From positions 2,547,001 to 2,611,000 of the forward strand of contig NC_080045.1 of assembly GCF_012489685.1 (NCBI RefSeq): DNA of 64,000 nt. The letters are read 5' to 3'. Below the pieces are notes generated by a model. The model was not told the DNA's origin, ran no database searches, and saw nothing but the letters and a program-made list of their open reading frames with translations. A program made the position numbers and the translations under genes. Positions 33,308 through 43,079 of this stretch are shown here, piece by piece (position 1 is the first letter of the stretch; every line of letters starts with the position of its first letter). The DNA comes from Lotus japonicus. Its lineage: Eukaryota; Streptophyta; Magnoliopsida; Fabales; Fabaceae.

Positions 33308-36300
33308 TCATCTTCTCTTAAGAAAATCCTTCAAGGAAAATGGCTGGTGCCCATCCTACAAAGAGTTAATCAAGAAATCATAACTTGAACTTGTGGACAA
33401 TAGAGCAGTTACATCTCTTTTCGCACTTGTGAGTGCTTGCTTACATGCTCTCACTCGAAAAATAGATAAGCGATCAAATAGTTTCTCAGATATACAGAAA
33501 TTTGTGAGAATCTAAAATGCATATGCCATGAAAAATCAGCCAACATAATGCAGCCATCAAACCCAGAAAATGATAAAGGAATATTATAAATTGCCTATTA
33601 CCTTTCCAGCCTCCTGACTTAAGCACTGTCTAACTACTGTCGTCTGCTGTATCAGCCTCTCCATTGCTGTGTGGCTGGGAAGGTTAAAGTATGCTGAAAA
33701 TCACCAACATGAACAAAAAAAACTTATAATTTCACACAGGTAGAACAAAGTAGGGAGATTTGCAATAAGGATTATATTAATATGCACTACGCAAGGAGTA
33801 TGGTCGAGTTAACCTACCAAGAATAGCTCGATTCAATCTATCTGCAACCTGTTGACGATACTCTGGGCTAAGCAAATGAAACACTGGGGATTTCTCTGGC
33901 TCCTGATAAGCAAGAAGGGCCATAAAATCCTGCAAAACGGCCAGCTTCATATTTACTTCAACCTTAACAACACACCACAAATGCATAAACTGAATTATGT
34001 AAAAGGCAGACATACTTCAAGGTTTTGCATATATTTTTGCTCCTTTCCAAAAGGGCTCAACTTGGTCTGAGCAAATTCCAAAGCTTCTGTGCTGCCAATA
34101 TCATGAGATTCTATTAAAACAAAGAAGTTTGAAGCATGTTCTCTTGGAGAAAAAATTTAATCTTATCTCACCATTTCCTAGAGCGGACAAGCTCTACAAA
34201 ATGAAGGCTTAGAAGATCAAACAGCAAATCCTTATTGTTTTCTAGAATATCCTTTGCCAGCTGTTCTGTTAGCTCAATAGCCTTAAGTGCATTTCTCTCC
34301 AGTGCATAGTGAAAGATTTCTGAAGAAATAAAATTTACTGTCAAGGAGGCATTGCTAACAAATAACCTTATAGATAAATAGGAGCATTCCACAGCATAGA
34401 CTTCTATAAAAGTGCAGAGGAGGGAAGGAAATATTCAAGAGAAGGAAACTTGAAATCTTAATTCAAAGGTATGAAAGAAAAAAGCATCTGCATCTGTGAC
34501 AAAAAATCAGAAAAAATTGGCAAAAAGAGCAGAAGTTTCAAGTGGCATTAAAAGGAAAAAGTGATTCAGCATCCTTTAGATTGGAGGCCCAGTAATCTAA
34601 TATCCATGTTTGATACAATACAAAAGAAATGCAGCATTGATTATTAAGAAAATTTGAAGTACTCGAGCAAATAAATGATAGTCACACCACAAATGTACAA
34701 GTCCGTTTACACTGAAAGACAACTATTGAAAAATAATAGGTAAATGCTGTTCTATTTTATTCCTCAGCCAAAGGCTGGTATTTATAGAGAGGATACAATT
34801 ATTACTCCTTGAATTAAGGAGAGAATTACTACTCCTTGAATTAAGGAGAAAATTATTACATATAAAAAAGTCAATAATAGAATCTCTAGAATTGACTGGA
34901 AAACAATAAATACTGATATATTTTCCAACACCCCCCCTCAAGTTGGTGCATAGATATCTATCATGCCCAACTTGCCTATCAAATGCTCAAAGGTAGGTCT
35001 TGCCAAGCTCTTGGTCAGGATATCCGCAGTTTGCTGACTCGAAGTCACAAAAGGTAGACATATGATTCCAGCATCTAACTTCTCCTTTATGAAATGTCGA
35101 TCAATCTCAATATGCTTGGTTCTGTCATGTTGAACTGGGTTATGAGCTATGCTAATAGCAGCTTTACTGTCGGAGTATAATTTCAATGGAAGCTCAATTT
35201 TCATCTTAAGTTCTTCTAGGACTCTATGAATCCATAATCCTTCACAAATACCTTGAGCCATAGCTCTAAACTCAGCTTCTGCACTACTTCTTGCCACAAC
35301 TCCTTGTTTCTTGCTCCTCCATGTCACAAGATTACCCCAAACATAGGTACAATATCCAGAGGTTGATCTTCTATCTGTGACTGAGCCTGCCCAATCAGCA
35401 TCGGTGAAGATAGACACATTTCTTTCACTAGTCTTCTTAAAAAATAAGCCTTTTCCGGGATTTCCCTTCAAATATCTCAGTATCCTATAGACTGCCTCAA
35501 GATGTTCCTCAAAAGGAGAATGCATGAACTGACTCACTGCACTAACTGAGAAAGCAATATCAGGTCGAGTGTGTGACAAATAAATCAGTTTCCCAACCAA
35601 TCTTTGGTATCTTCCAGTATCAACGGGAACACTACCTTCTTCCCAAAGTTTAGCATTAGGATCCATAGGGGTATCTGCTGGACGACATCCACTCATTCCT
35701 GTTTCTTTCAATAAGTCTAGAATGTATTTCTGCTGTGAAACCACAATACCATTCTTTGATCGAGCAACCTCCATTCCAAGAAAATATCTCATGGGTCCTA
35801 AGTCCTTGATTTCAAAGTCTACTGCTAATTTCTCTTTTACTCTTGCCATTTCAACTGTATCATCTCCAGTAAGGACAATATCATCAACATAAACAATCAG
35901 GGCAGCAACTTTCCCATCATGGGAGAATTTTGTGAATAAGGTGTGGTCAGCCTGTCCTTGAGTGTACCCTTGTTTCTTCATGGACTGAGTGAATTTTTCA
36001 AACCAAGCTCTAGGGGACTGCTTTAATCCATACAAAGACCTATTTAGTTTGCATACATTTGATCCAAATTTGCTTTCAAAGCCAGGAGGAATCTCCATAT
36101 ATACTTCTTCTTCTAGATCACCATTAAGAAACGCATTCTTAACATCCAATTGATGTAGGGGCCAATCCAGGTTGGCAGCAAGAGATAAGAGAATTCGGAC
36201 AGTGTTCAATTTTGCAACAGGAGCAAATGTCTCTGAGTAGTCTATACCATAGGTCTGAGTAAAGCCCTTCGCCACCAAGCGAGCCTTGTACCTTTCAATT

Positions 36301-39300
36301 GACCCATCTGAATTATACTTCACAGTAAACACCCATTTGCATCCAACTGTCTTCTTGCCATCTGGTAGTGTCATAACACTCCAAGTTTTGTTCTTTTCAA
36401 GAGCTGTCATCTCCTCAAGTACAGCTTCCCTCCACTTTGGAATTTCTAGAGCAACCTGGACATTTTTTGGAATTTCTACACTAGACAATTTTGAGGTGAA
36501 GGCAGACAGAGATGAAGACAAATTTGAATATGATATAAAATTGGAAATAGGGTGTTTAGTGCAAGATCTAACAGGTTTTCTAATGGCAACAGGATCATCT
36601 ATATCAGGATACAAAATACGACTCTCAGAAACAGAGATAGACTTACCTTTCATTTTCTTAGGAGGTTGATCATTCCCCGGTTCAGATTCCTGACAGTGTT
36701 GAGATGTGGACTCATTCCTTTCTTTGTGGTGCTTTTTCACATAAACCTTCCCTTTCCAAGTCCTGTTTCCTACTTCAAATCTGTTCTCTTTAAGTGACTC
36801 ATTATTTTGTGGCATTTTAATTAGATCATCATCATCCCTATTGTCAAGATTCTCATTGGTTTCTTCATGAGAAAATGTAGGCTCTGATTCCTCAAGTTCC
36901 TTACTCATAACAGGAGTAGGATCAGATAGAGTATCTTGGCCATTTTCTGTTGGTGCAGAACTATAAGTCTTAGAGCTTTGTGGTACAGGCAAAGATAATT
37001 TATTTAAAAAACTCATGTCCTCAATTTGAAACGAGTCTTCCTTTATATCCCCCCCTTGAAGATGAGTGTCATTAAAAAAAGGTTTATTTTCAAAAAACGT
37101 AACGTCCATAGTGACAAACATTTTCTTGTTTTTTGGATCAAAACATTTATACCCCTTTTGGGTTGGGGAGTATCCAACAAAAACACATTTTATAGCACGT
37201 GGTTCAAGTTTTCCAACATTTTTATGTTCATGAACAAAGGCTATGCAACCAAAGATTTTTAATGTCAAATCAGTTGAAACACGAGTACTAGGAAAACATT
37301 CTTTGAAAGTATTAATTGGAGTTTGGAAATTGAGAACTTTGGAGGGCATTCTATTAATTAAATATGCCGCTGTTAAAACAGCTTCGCCCCACAAATAGTT
37401 TGGTACTTTACTTGAGAAAAGTAATGCTCTAGCAACCTCCAATAAATGTCTATTTTTTCTTTCAGCAACTCCATTTTGTTGAGGAGTATTAGGACATGAA
37501 CTTTGATGTACAATCCCATTTTTTAGGAAAAAATCATCCAAAATAGTGTTAAAATATTCTTTGCCATTATCACTTCTAAAGACTTGAATATTTGTTTGAT
37601 ATTGGTTCTGCACCATTGTACAAAAATCCTTTACAGCCCGACAAACATCTGATTTCCCCTTTAACAAGTACACCCAACATACTCTTGAATGGTCATCTAT
37701 AAATGTGATGAACCATTTTTTAAGAGAAAGTGTACTTGTACGGTTAGGGCCCCAAACATCACTGTGAACAATAGAAAAAGGTTTTGATGGTTTATATGGC
37801 TGTATTGGAAATTGGGAACGATGATGCTTTGCAAACTCACATGCTTCACATTTAAGCAAAGAAAGGTTCTTATTATAAAATAACTTAGGAAACAAGTGTT
37901 TTAAGTAATGAAAACTAGGATGACCTAATCGTAAATGCCATAACATAACGTTGTCATCATTATTATTCAAAACAAAAAAGGATTCAAAGCAGGAACTTAT
38001 TGTTTTTGGAGGTAGTTGTGATGCAGATCCAATGTCAAGGTAGTAGAGTCCTCCACTCTCCTTAGCACTGCCAATCATCTTCCCCGAGTTCAAATCCTGA
38101 AAGACACAGTGAGAACGGAAAAAATTGGTTTGACAATTTATATCTCGGGTTAATTTACTAACAGACATTAAATTACAGGATAAGTTTGGAACATGAAGGA
38201 CATCGTTAAGAGTTAACACTGGAGACAACACAACTGACCCTTTACCTGCAATGGCTGAAAAAGAGCCATCTGCAATTTTTATTTTTTGATTACCTGCACA
38301 TGGACTATATGAAGAAAACAAGGTGGATTCACTTGTCATGTGATCCGAGGCACCTGAATCTAATATCCAAGTATGACTGGGACTGACACTAAGACATGCA
38401 GAATTACCTTTTGTTGCTATAGAGCAAGAAGGGGTTGAAGACTCGAGGAGTTTGAGCAGTTTGTCTAGTTGTTCCGTAGTGAGCGGAAGCTGAGTCGAAG
38501 AGGATTGCTGCCCTTGATCAGAATTACTTGCTTGAAATGCACGACGACCTTTCTTCTTCCAGCTAGGAGGTTTTCCTATGAGCTTCCAACAATTTTCACG
38601 TGTGTGCCATTCGCGCTTGCAGTGATCGCACCAAGGAACTTTTTCTGACCTTTTTCCCTCGCCGAGGTTCCTAGTAGCCAGAGCAGAGCCTTCAGATTCA
38701 GAACTTCGTGGTGTCTTGCCCATCATAATTCCTTGTCGTGCCTCCTCCCTTCTGATTTCTGCAAAAGTTTCACGAAGAGTTGGCAATGGTATTTTTCCTA
38801 AAACTCGACCCCTTACCTCATCAAGGTCTGTATTTAGCCCAGCAAGAAACATGAAGACACGATCATTTTCTTGCCTCTTGAGAAACAGAACACTATCTTC
38901 TGTACACCTCCAATTGTCATCATAACAGAGATCTAATTCTTGCCACAGGGTCAACAACTCATTGTAATAAGCAGTTACACTCCTGTCACCTTGTTTAGCC
39001 TGCCATAACTTTGATTTTAAACCAAAAATTTGGGAGGAGTTTTGAATATCAGAGTATGTTTCCTTAACAGCTTCCCACACATCCTTTGCAGAAGGCAAAA
39101 ACATGTAAGGCTTACCTATTCCAGTTTCCATAGAGCTTACCAACCAAGCAATAATCAAGGAGTTTTCAGATTTCCATTGTTTGTAACGAGGGTCTCCGCT
39201 TGTTGGTTCAGCTACTGCTCCTGTTAAAAAACCAAGCTTCCCTTTGCTATCCAATACCAAGCGAACGGTTTGGGCCCATTCATTATAGTTCTTCCCATTC

Positions 39301-41917
39301 ATCTTAGGAATATTGACCTTGAGGGAGTATGAGGAACCCTCTTGGTCATTGCAACCTATATTGACATTACTGTCACCATAAACACTGTTGTTTCTGTTTT
39401 CATTGTTGCCGTCATTACCGCCACTGTTTGTGACGAACTTTGGTGTGCCATCTCCACGACCACCACCATTACCGCGGCCACCGCCGTCTCCTTTGCCACC
39501 GCCATCACCGCTGTTGACGCCCGAGTCAAGTGATTGTTCGCCGTGGTTGGCTGTGGATCCGGTGTAGGCCTCTGCTATGGAGGGCCACCTATTGCGACCT
39601 GCCATAGGAGGCTAAATGGGTATGTGAAACGGGTCGGGGAAGGAAATAGGTTGATCAGACTAGCTGTGGAAAGCTCTACAGTAGAAGTCCCAACCTAGGG
39701 CTCTTGATACCATGTCAAATAACCACTTAACCCAAAAGCTTAAGCTCTTGGGTAAGGGCCACTTTAATGGTTTTATATTATATTCTAACACGCCCCCTCA
39801 CGCAAGAGCCCTTTGGGCTTGAAGCGTGGATAAATGCACAGGCCCACCTACCATGTGCTTAATTAAATTCCACTTTTTAATTAGAAAGTGAGGGGAGCAA
39901 GGATCGAACTCTAGACCTCTCGGTCATAGAGACTCTGATACCATATTGAAAAATAATAGGTAAATGCTGTTCTATTTTATTCCTCAGCCAAAGGCTGGTA
40001 TTTATAGAGAGGATACAATTATTACTCCTTGAATTAAGGAGAGAATTACTACTCCTTGAATTAAGGAGAAAATTATTACATATAAAAAAGTCAATAATAG
40101 AATCTCTAGAATTGACTGGAAAACAATAAATACTGATATATTTTCCAACAACAACAATATACCTACTTTTTCTTTTCTCCATGTTTTCCAAATAATCTGC
40201 AGGCTTCTTAATCCCAGTGCATGAAATGAATGATTCCACTGACTCTTCATAGCAATTATGTATAAGATATGACAGAACAATATTGGGGATGTCTTTTTCA
40301 TTAATAGCCTGTAAATACATTCACACACATGTAGTCAAAATATGGAAGGAGCTTAGTTACTAAAGCTATGACAAGAGAATAAAAGTAACCAGGAAATTCT
40401 GATAGTAACCATATATCCAACAGCTCTGTTGGGATTAGCGATTCTGCATGAGCCCAATCTCAGTTATTTTTAACCTCTAAAAAACAGAAAAAACTTCAAA
40501 AATCAGACCTAAAAAGGAAATGCTTGACATAGTTATCGATAGCGTGCGATAGCGCCGTCGCGTAGCGTAGCGGACCCCTGCCGCGATGGGATCGCGGCCA
40601 CGAAATCCCGCTATTCGCGGCCAATAGCGGCCTTCCCTTGTATGGGATTTCATTTTTGAAATCATTTTATGTCACATAGGCAATGTTGTTAAAATTACTA
40701 TCTTGATGGTGAGATTGATCTCAGATCCAAGGACTGCTTCAAATGTAGGATTGGAACTGTAGGATCGCATGCAAGATCGTAATCTTACGGGTAAAATTGT
40801 GGATTGAGGATCCGTCTAATCACGATCTTAGGGGTAAGGCCCAATCTCTCAATCACTGTTATTCCTGGTTTGGCTTCGCAACTTCGAAGCTCATCAACCT
40901 TCCTTCTGCACACAGCAAGTTCAAACCCTCTGAGATCCTGCTCTGTGTGTTTTGGACATCTGGTGGTTTTAGGTTCAGGGGCTTTATTCTGTGTTTGGAT
41001 GGTTATGTAATTTTTAATTACTTATTGTTCTGTTCAACTTTAATTATGTGATTAAGTGCGTCCGTTACCTATTTTCGACTTTAATTATGTCATTTGGAGA
41101 TCATTTTCCTTGTCTATGTGATTTTCTATGTATATGTTAGGTATAATTTTGCATGTCTAGTAGCTTACTATCGGGCCTACGATCGTAAAATTCTACGATC
41201 TTTCACCCGCCCCCCTCCCAATTAAAGGTCCATGTCTTGACAACATTGACAGAAGTAAGCAAAAAAAATGGACCCCCGGTAACAACAAAGCCTAATTACC
41301 TTGAGTTCCTAGAAATTGAAAAAATAACAAGAGTTTATTTCTCTATGATAATGACATCTTGCAAACATGATATTTACATCATAGAAGAACATTTATCCAT
41401 GGACCATACCCGCCGCATTCAATCAGCAATACCATCACAACACCCAAAATATGCGTCTAAAACGCATTAAATAATATAAATCCTAGCAAGAGTAAAAAAA
41501 AGGTAACATACAGTATAACAAGGCAGAGTGGCTGTACAAGAATGCACAAGCAATTAAGAAATCATAATTTCACTGAATTTCAGACACATGAACCACAATC
41601 AATTCATCAAATAAACTAGAAGTGCAACTAAATACTCGAATCAAGGCATTCTAGGGCACGAAAATTGGAACCCTATTATCACAGAACGAGTAAGCGAGAG
41701 AGAAAAACAAATTGAAATTGAACAAAATGCAGTGATATGATGACATTGATAGAGTAACAAACACCGTCGAATAAGCAAGTAAATTTACAGCAAAAGGAAC
41801 AGTGGTTTGTAAAAGAGTGAAAGAGAAGAATCGAAGTGAAGCGCAAATGGGTAAACATGAGAGAAGAAGAAGTAAGGAACATACGATCTTCTCGTATTGA
41901 CGAGGATCAGGTTCCAT
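33308..41917 (-). CDS. LisH-CTLH-CRA (RanBPM/GID-like) protein, interrupted in intron 2 by a copia element
   Basis: Exons (minus order) are 41917-41885, 40308-40167, 34319-34172, 34091-34016, 33929-33818, 33693-33602 and 33355-33308: 651 nt, 216 aa, all phases closing. A LisH motif (NIVLSYLIHNCYEESVESF, about 19-37) is followed by a CTLH region and a CRA region (about 60-200: ELTEQLAKDILENNKDLL, FDLLSLHFVELVRS, EALEFAQTKLSPFG, DFMALLAYQEPEKSP). Such proteins are subunits of the CTLH/GID ubiquitin ligase or its relatives and bind by their helical domains. It resembles the small Arabidopsis LisH/RanBPM protein At1g06060 as I recall it. Intron 2 holds a 5.4-kb retrotransposon starting 16 bases past the splice donor. 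The coding sequence itself is intact, so function depends on correct splicing around the insert. Confidence 0.88.
34719..34723. repeat. Target duplication acaac, left copy
   Basis: Matches acaac at 40151-40155 and bounds the copia element. This placement makes both LTRs start with tattgaaa and lets the primer-binding site abut the LTR exactly. Confidence 0.85.
34724..34930 (-). repeat. 3' LTR of the copia element (207 bp)
   Basis: Identical base for base to the LTR at 39944-40150. Read on the minus strand it begins tgttggaaaatatatc and ends ttatttttcaata. It has a TATA motif (tctataaatacc, about 34778-34789) and two copies of a 17-bp palindrome, ctccttgaattaaggag. Confidence 0.95.
34938..39605 (-). 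CDS. Copia gag-pol polyprotein
   Basis: The frame is 1555 codons, with no stop or frameshift. Order of domains (approximate residues): Gly/Asn-rich N-terminus (30-75); gag (95-300); CCHC zinc knuckle (C326, C329, H334, C339); protease with DSGASDH (D416); GAG-pre-integrase LWHLRLGHPS (555-564); integrase with D616, D679 and E715, the last two spaced by 35 residues as is canonical; reverse transcriptase with YVDD (1238-1241); and RNase H with FTDADWAGS, SSAEAEF and the C-terminal YSDSKAA. The protease-integrase-RT order defines Ty1/copia. All catalytic residues that I can locate are present. The stop codon lies inside the polypurine tract, so no spacer remains. Confidence 0.96.
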   Translation of the reverse strand: MAGRNRWPSIAEAYTGSTANHGEQSLDSGVNSGDGGGKGDGGGRGNGGGRGDGTPKFVTNSGGNDGNNENRNNSVYGDSNVNIGCNDQEGSSYSLKVNIPKMNGKNYNEWAQTVRLVLDSKGKLGFLTGAVAEPTSGDPRYKQWKSENSLIIAWLVSSMETGIGKPYMFLPSAKDVWEAVKETYSDIQNSSQIFGLKSKLWQAKQGDRSVTAYYNELLTLWQELDLCYDDNWRCTEDSVLFLKRQENDRVFMFLAGLNTDLDEVRGRVLGKIPLPTLRETFAEIRREEARQGIMMGKTPRSSESEGSALATRNLGEGKRSEKVPWCDHCKREWHTRENCWKLIGKPPSWKKKGRRAFQASNSDQGQQSSSTQLPLTTEQLDKLLKLLESSTPSCSIATKGNSACLSVSPSHTWILDSGASDHMTSESTLFSSYSPCAGNQKIKIADGSFSAIAGKGSVVLSPVLTLNDVLHVPNLSCNLMSVSKLTRDINCQTNFFRSHCVFQDLNSGKMIGSAKESGGLYYLDIGSASQLPPKTISSCFESFFVLNNNDDNVMLWHLRLGHPSFHYLKHLFPKLFYNKNLSLLKCEACEFAKHHRSQFPIQPYKPSKPFSIVHSDVWGPNRTSTLSLKKWFITFIDDHSRVCWVYLLKGKSDVCRAVKDFCTMVQNQYQTNIQVFRSDNGKEYFNTILDDFFLKNGIVHQSSCPNTPQQNGVAERKNRHLLEVARALLFSSKVPNYLWGEAVLTAAYLINRMPSKVLNFQTPINTFKECFPSTRVSTDLTLKIFGCIAFVHEHKNVGKLEPRAIKCVFVGYSPTQKGYKCFDPKNKKMFVTMDVTFFENKPFFNDTHLQGGDIKEDSFQIEDMSFLNKLSLPVPQSSKTYSSAPTENGQDTLSDPTPVMSKELEESEPTFSHEETNENLDNRDDDDLIKMPQNNESLKENRFEVGNRTWKGKVYVKKHHKERNESTSQHCQESEPGNDQPPKKMKGKSISVSESRILYPDIDDPVAIRKPVRSCTKHPISNFISYSNLSSSLSAFTSKLSSVEIPKNVQVALEIPKWREAVLEEMTALEKNKTWSVMTLPDGKKTVGCKWVFTVKYNSDGSIERYKARLVAKGFTQTYGIDYSETFAPVAKLNTVRILLSLAANLDWPLHQLDVKNAFLNGDLEEEVYMEIPPGFESKFGSNVCKLNRSLYGLKQSPRAWFEKFTQSMKKQGYTQGQADHTLFTKFSHDGKVAALIVYVDDIVLTGDDTVEMARVKEKLAVDFEIKDLGPMRYFLGMEVARSKNGIVVSQQKYILDLLKETGMSGCRPADTPMDPNAKLWEEGSVPVDTGRYQRLVGKLIYLSHTRPDIAFSVSAVSQFMHSPFEEHLEAVYRILRYLKGNPGKGLFFKKTSERNVSIFTDADWAGSVTDRRSTSGYCTYVWGNLVTWRSKKQGVVARSSAEAEFRAMAQGICEGLWIHRVLEELKMKIELPLKLYSDSKAAISIAHNPVQHDRTKHIEIDRHFIKEKLDAGIICLPFVTSSQQTADILTKSLARPTFEHLIGKLGMIDIYAPT
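39694..39712 (-). other. Second primer-binding site in the copia leader
   Basis: The minus strand reads tggtatcaagagccctagg, a tRNA-Met-type primer site, directly after the CA end of a 78-bp LTR-like block and about 88 bases before the gag ATG. Confidence 0.6.
39713..39790 (-). repeat. 78-bp mini-LTR-like block inside the copia leader
   Basis: On the minus strand it begins tgttagaatataa and ends gttatttgaca (TG..CA). It is preceded by a polypurine-like tract (gtgagggggcg, 39801-39791) and followed by the second primer site. It therefore has the context of a genuine LTR, of a size seen in TRIM elements. Confidence 0.55.
39933..39943 (-). other. Primer-binding site of the copia element
   Basis: tggtatcagag on the minus strand abuts the 5' LTR without spacing; it is complementary to the 3' end of plant initiator tRNA-Met. 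Confidence 0.85.
39944..40150 (-). repeat. 5' LTR of the copia element (207 bp)
   Basis: Identical to 34724-34930. It carries the promoter of the element (TATA about 39998-40009, minus strand). Its right end is 16 bases from the exon 2 donor of the LisH gene. Confidence 0.95.
40430..41230. repeat. Unclassified repeat with GC-rich core in LisH intron 1
   Basis: A strikingly GC-rich block at about 40540-40640 (agcgtagcggacccctgccg and related words) sits in AT-rich intron DNA. It is followed by gatcgtaatc/gattacgatc-like words up to about 41200 (tacgatcgtaaaattctacg). The content is typical of a decayed transposon, but I cannot name the family. Confidence 0.35.
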
Positions 41918-42399
41918 GGTTGTCAATGTCAGGTGTGGATTGGGATTGGGATCCTCTGAGGAGCAAAGGCGAATGAAAATGTAAGAAGCAGTGACTGAAC
42001 ACACACAAGAAGAAGATAAAAAAAATAAGAAGGGGGTTTTATTATATGGTGGTTACGTCTTACGTGTATCCCTCAATGTCTCAAACAATGATGGGCTTCA
42101 ATTGTGTTTAGTCTTTGATGTAATTATTCTTTCATAATAAATTCATCATGTCACCATGAATGAAGCAATTAGCAAATATTGTAGGTTGGTTTAAAAAAAA
42201 AACAATATTGTAGGTTCAAATAATGCAATATGAAATCATCTCAATCTTGTTAGATGATCGATCCTTCCTCTATTTCTAATTAATGAATTATTCAGTTTTT
42301 TTTAACGTATGAATTAAAAAAACGTTTTAGTTTTAAAAACTGTTTTTGAAAATAGTTCTCAATATATATTAGTTTTTAAAACTAAATTATCAAAATAGT
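41918..42399 (-). promoter_or_regulatory. Upstream region of the LisH gene
   Basis: A TATA-like stretch (ccatataataaaacccc on the minus strand, near 42035) lies about 120 bases upstream of the start codon. Beyond it only AT-rich DNA is seen. Confidence 0.35.
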
Positions 42400-42975
42400 T
42401 AAAAGATATTTTTTGTTTTTAAACTAAAAGTAGTATTTCCAAATAATCTCCTTTCAGCTTTCTTTTAAAATAATAATTTTTTGAAATGATGAAACAAACA
42501 TTTTTTTTTGAAACATAGATGAAACAAACATAAAAATGAAAAAATGTGATTTTTTCTAAAAAAAAATGTTGAAACAAATGCACCCTAAAGTAGTTTTTCC
42601 AAATAATCTCTTTCAATTTTTTAAAATAAAGATTTTTTGAAAAGCTGAAACAAACATAAAAATGGAAAAAAAATTGATTTTTCGAAAAAAAAGTTGAAGC
42701 AAATGCACCCTAAAATAGATTTTTCAAATAGTCTGCTTTTAGTTTTTTTTAAATAATGATTTTTTGAAAAGCTGAAACAAACACAAAAATGATTTTTAAT
42801 TGAAAAAAGTGATTTTTTAAAAATAAGCTGAAACAAACACGCTCTAAAGTAGTTTTTCCAAAATCCGTTTTCAGCTTTATTAAAATAATGATTTTTTGAA
42901 AAGCTTAAACAAACATAAAAATGATTTCTTAAATGAAAAGTGATTTTTCTAAATATAACCTTAAACAAATGGACT
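42400..42975. repeat. Imperfect tandem array, period about 120-130 bp
   Basis: A unit containing aaagtagtttttccaaa, a cagctttnttaaaataatg block, gattttttgaaaagctgaaa and caaacataaaaatg recurs with starts near 42425, 42590, 42712 and 42845. Copies have diverged by small indels. Open frames on the minus strand here are by-products of the array. Confidence 0.65.
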
Positions 42976-43079
42976 CAAATTGGCTCTTTTGTCATTACTT
43001 AAAAAATAATTTTTACTGTTGAAAAAATAATTGATTTTACTTTAAGTTATTTTGAAAAGTATAAATTTATTTAAGTTTC

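Larger units (their letters stand above)
34724..40150 (-). mobile_element. Full-length Ty1/copia retrotransposon (5427 bp) with identical LTRs
   Basis: Structure on the minus strand: 207-bp LTR (40150-39944), initiator-Met tRNA primer site tggtatcagag (39943-39933), a composite leader, one open gag-pol frame (39605-34938), a polypurine tract ttgaggggggg (34941-34931) and the second LTR (34930-34724). A 5-bp duplication, acaac, flanks the whole. The two LTRs show no difference, so the insertion is very young. Every structural part needed for transposition is present. It lies in the same direction as the host gene. Confidence 0.95.

Noticed and set aside
34724..40150. An endogenous virus with an envelope gene
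   Set aside because: There is no reading frame after RNase H; the polypurine tract overlaps the gag-pol stop, so it is a plain copia retrotransposon.
39877..40320. 147-codon minus-strand frame joining LisH exon 2 to the LTR
   Set aside because: It reads through the splice donor into the retrotransposon leader; could exist only as an aberrant unspliced product.
42419..42968. Phe/Lys-rich frames on the minus strand
   Set aside because: Produced by the AT-rich tandem array, repeating with its period.
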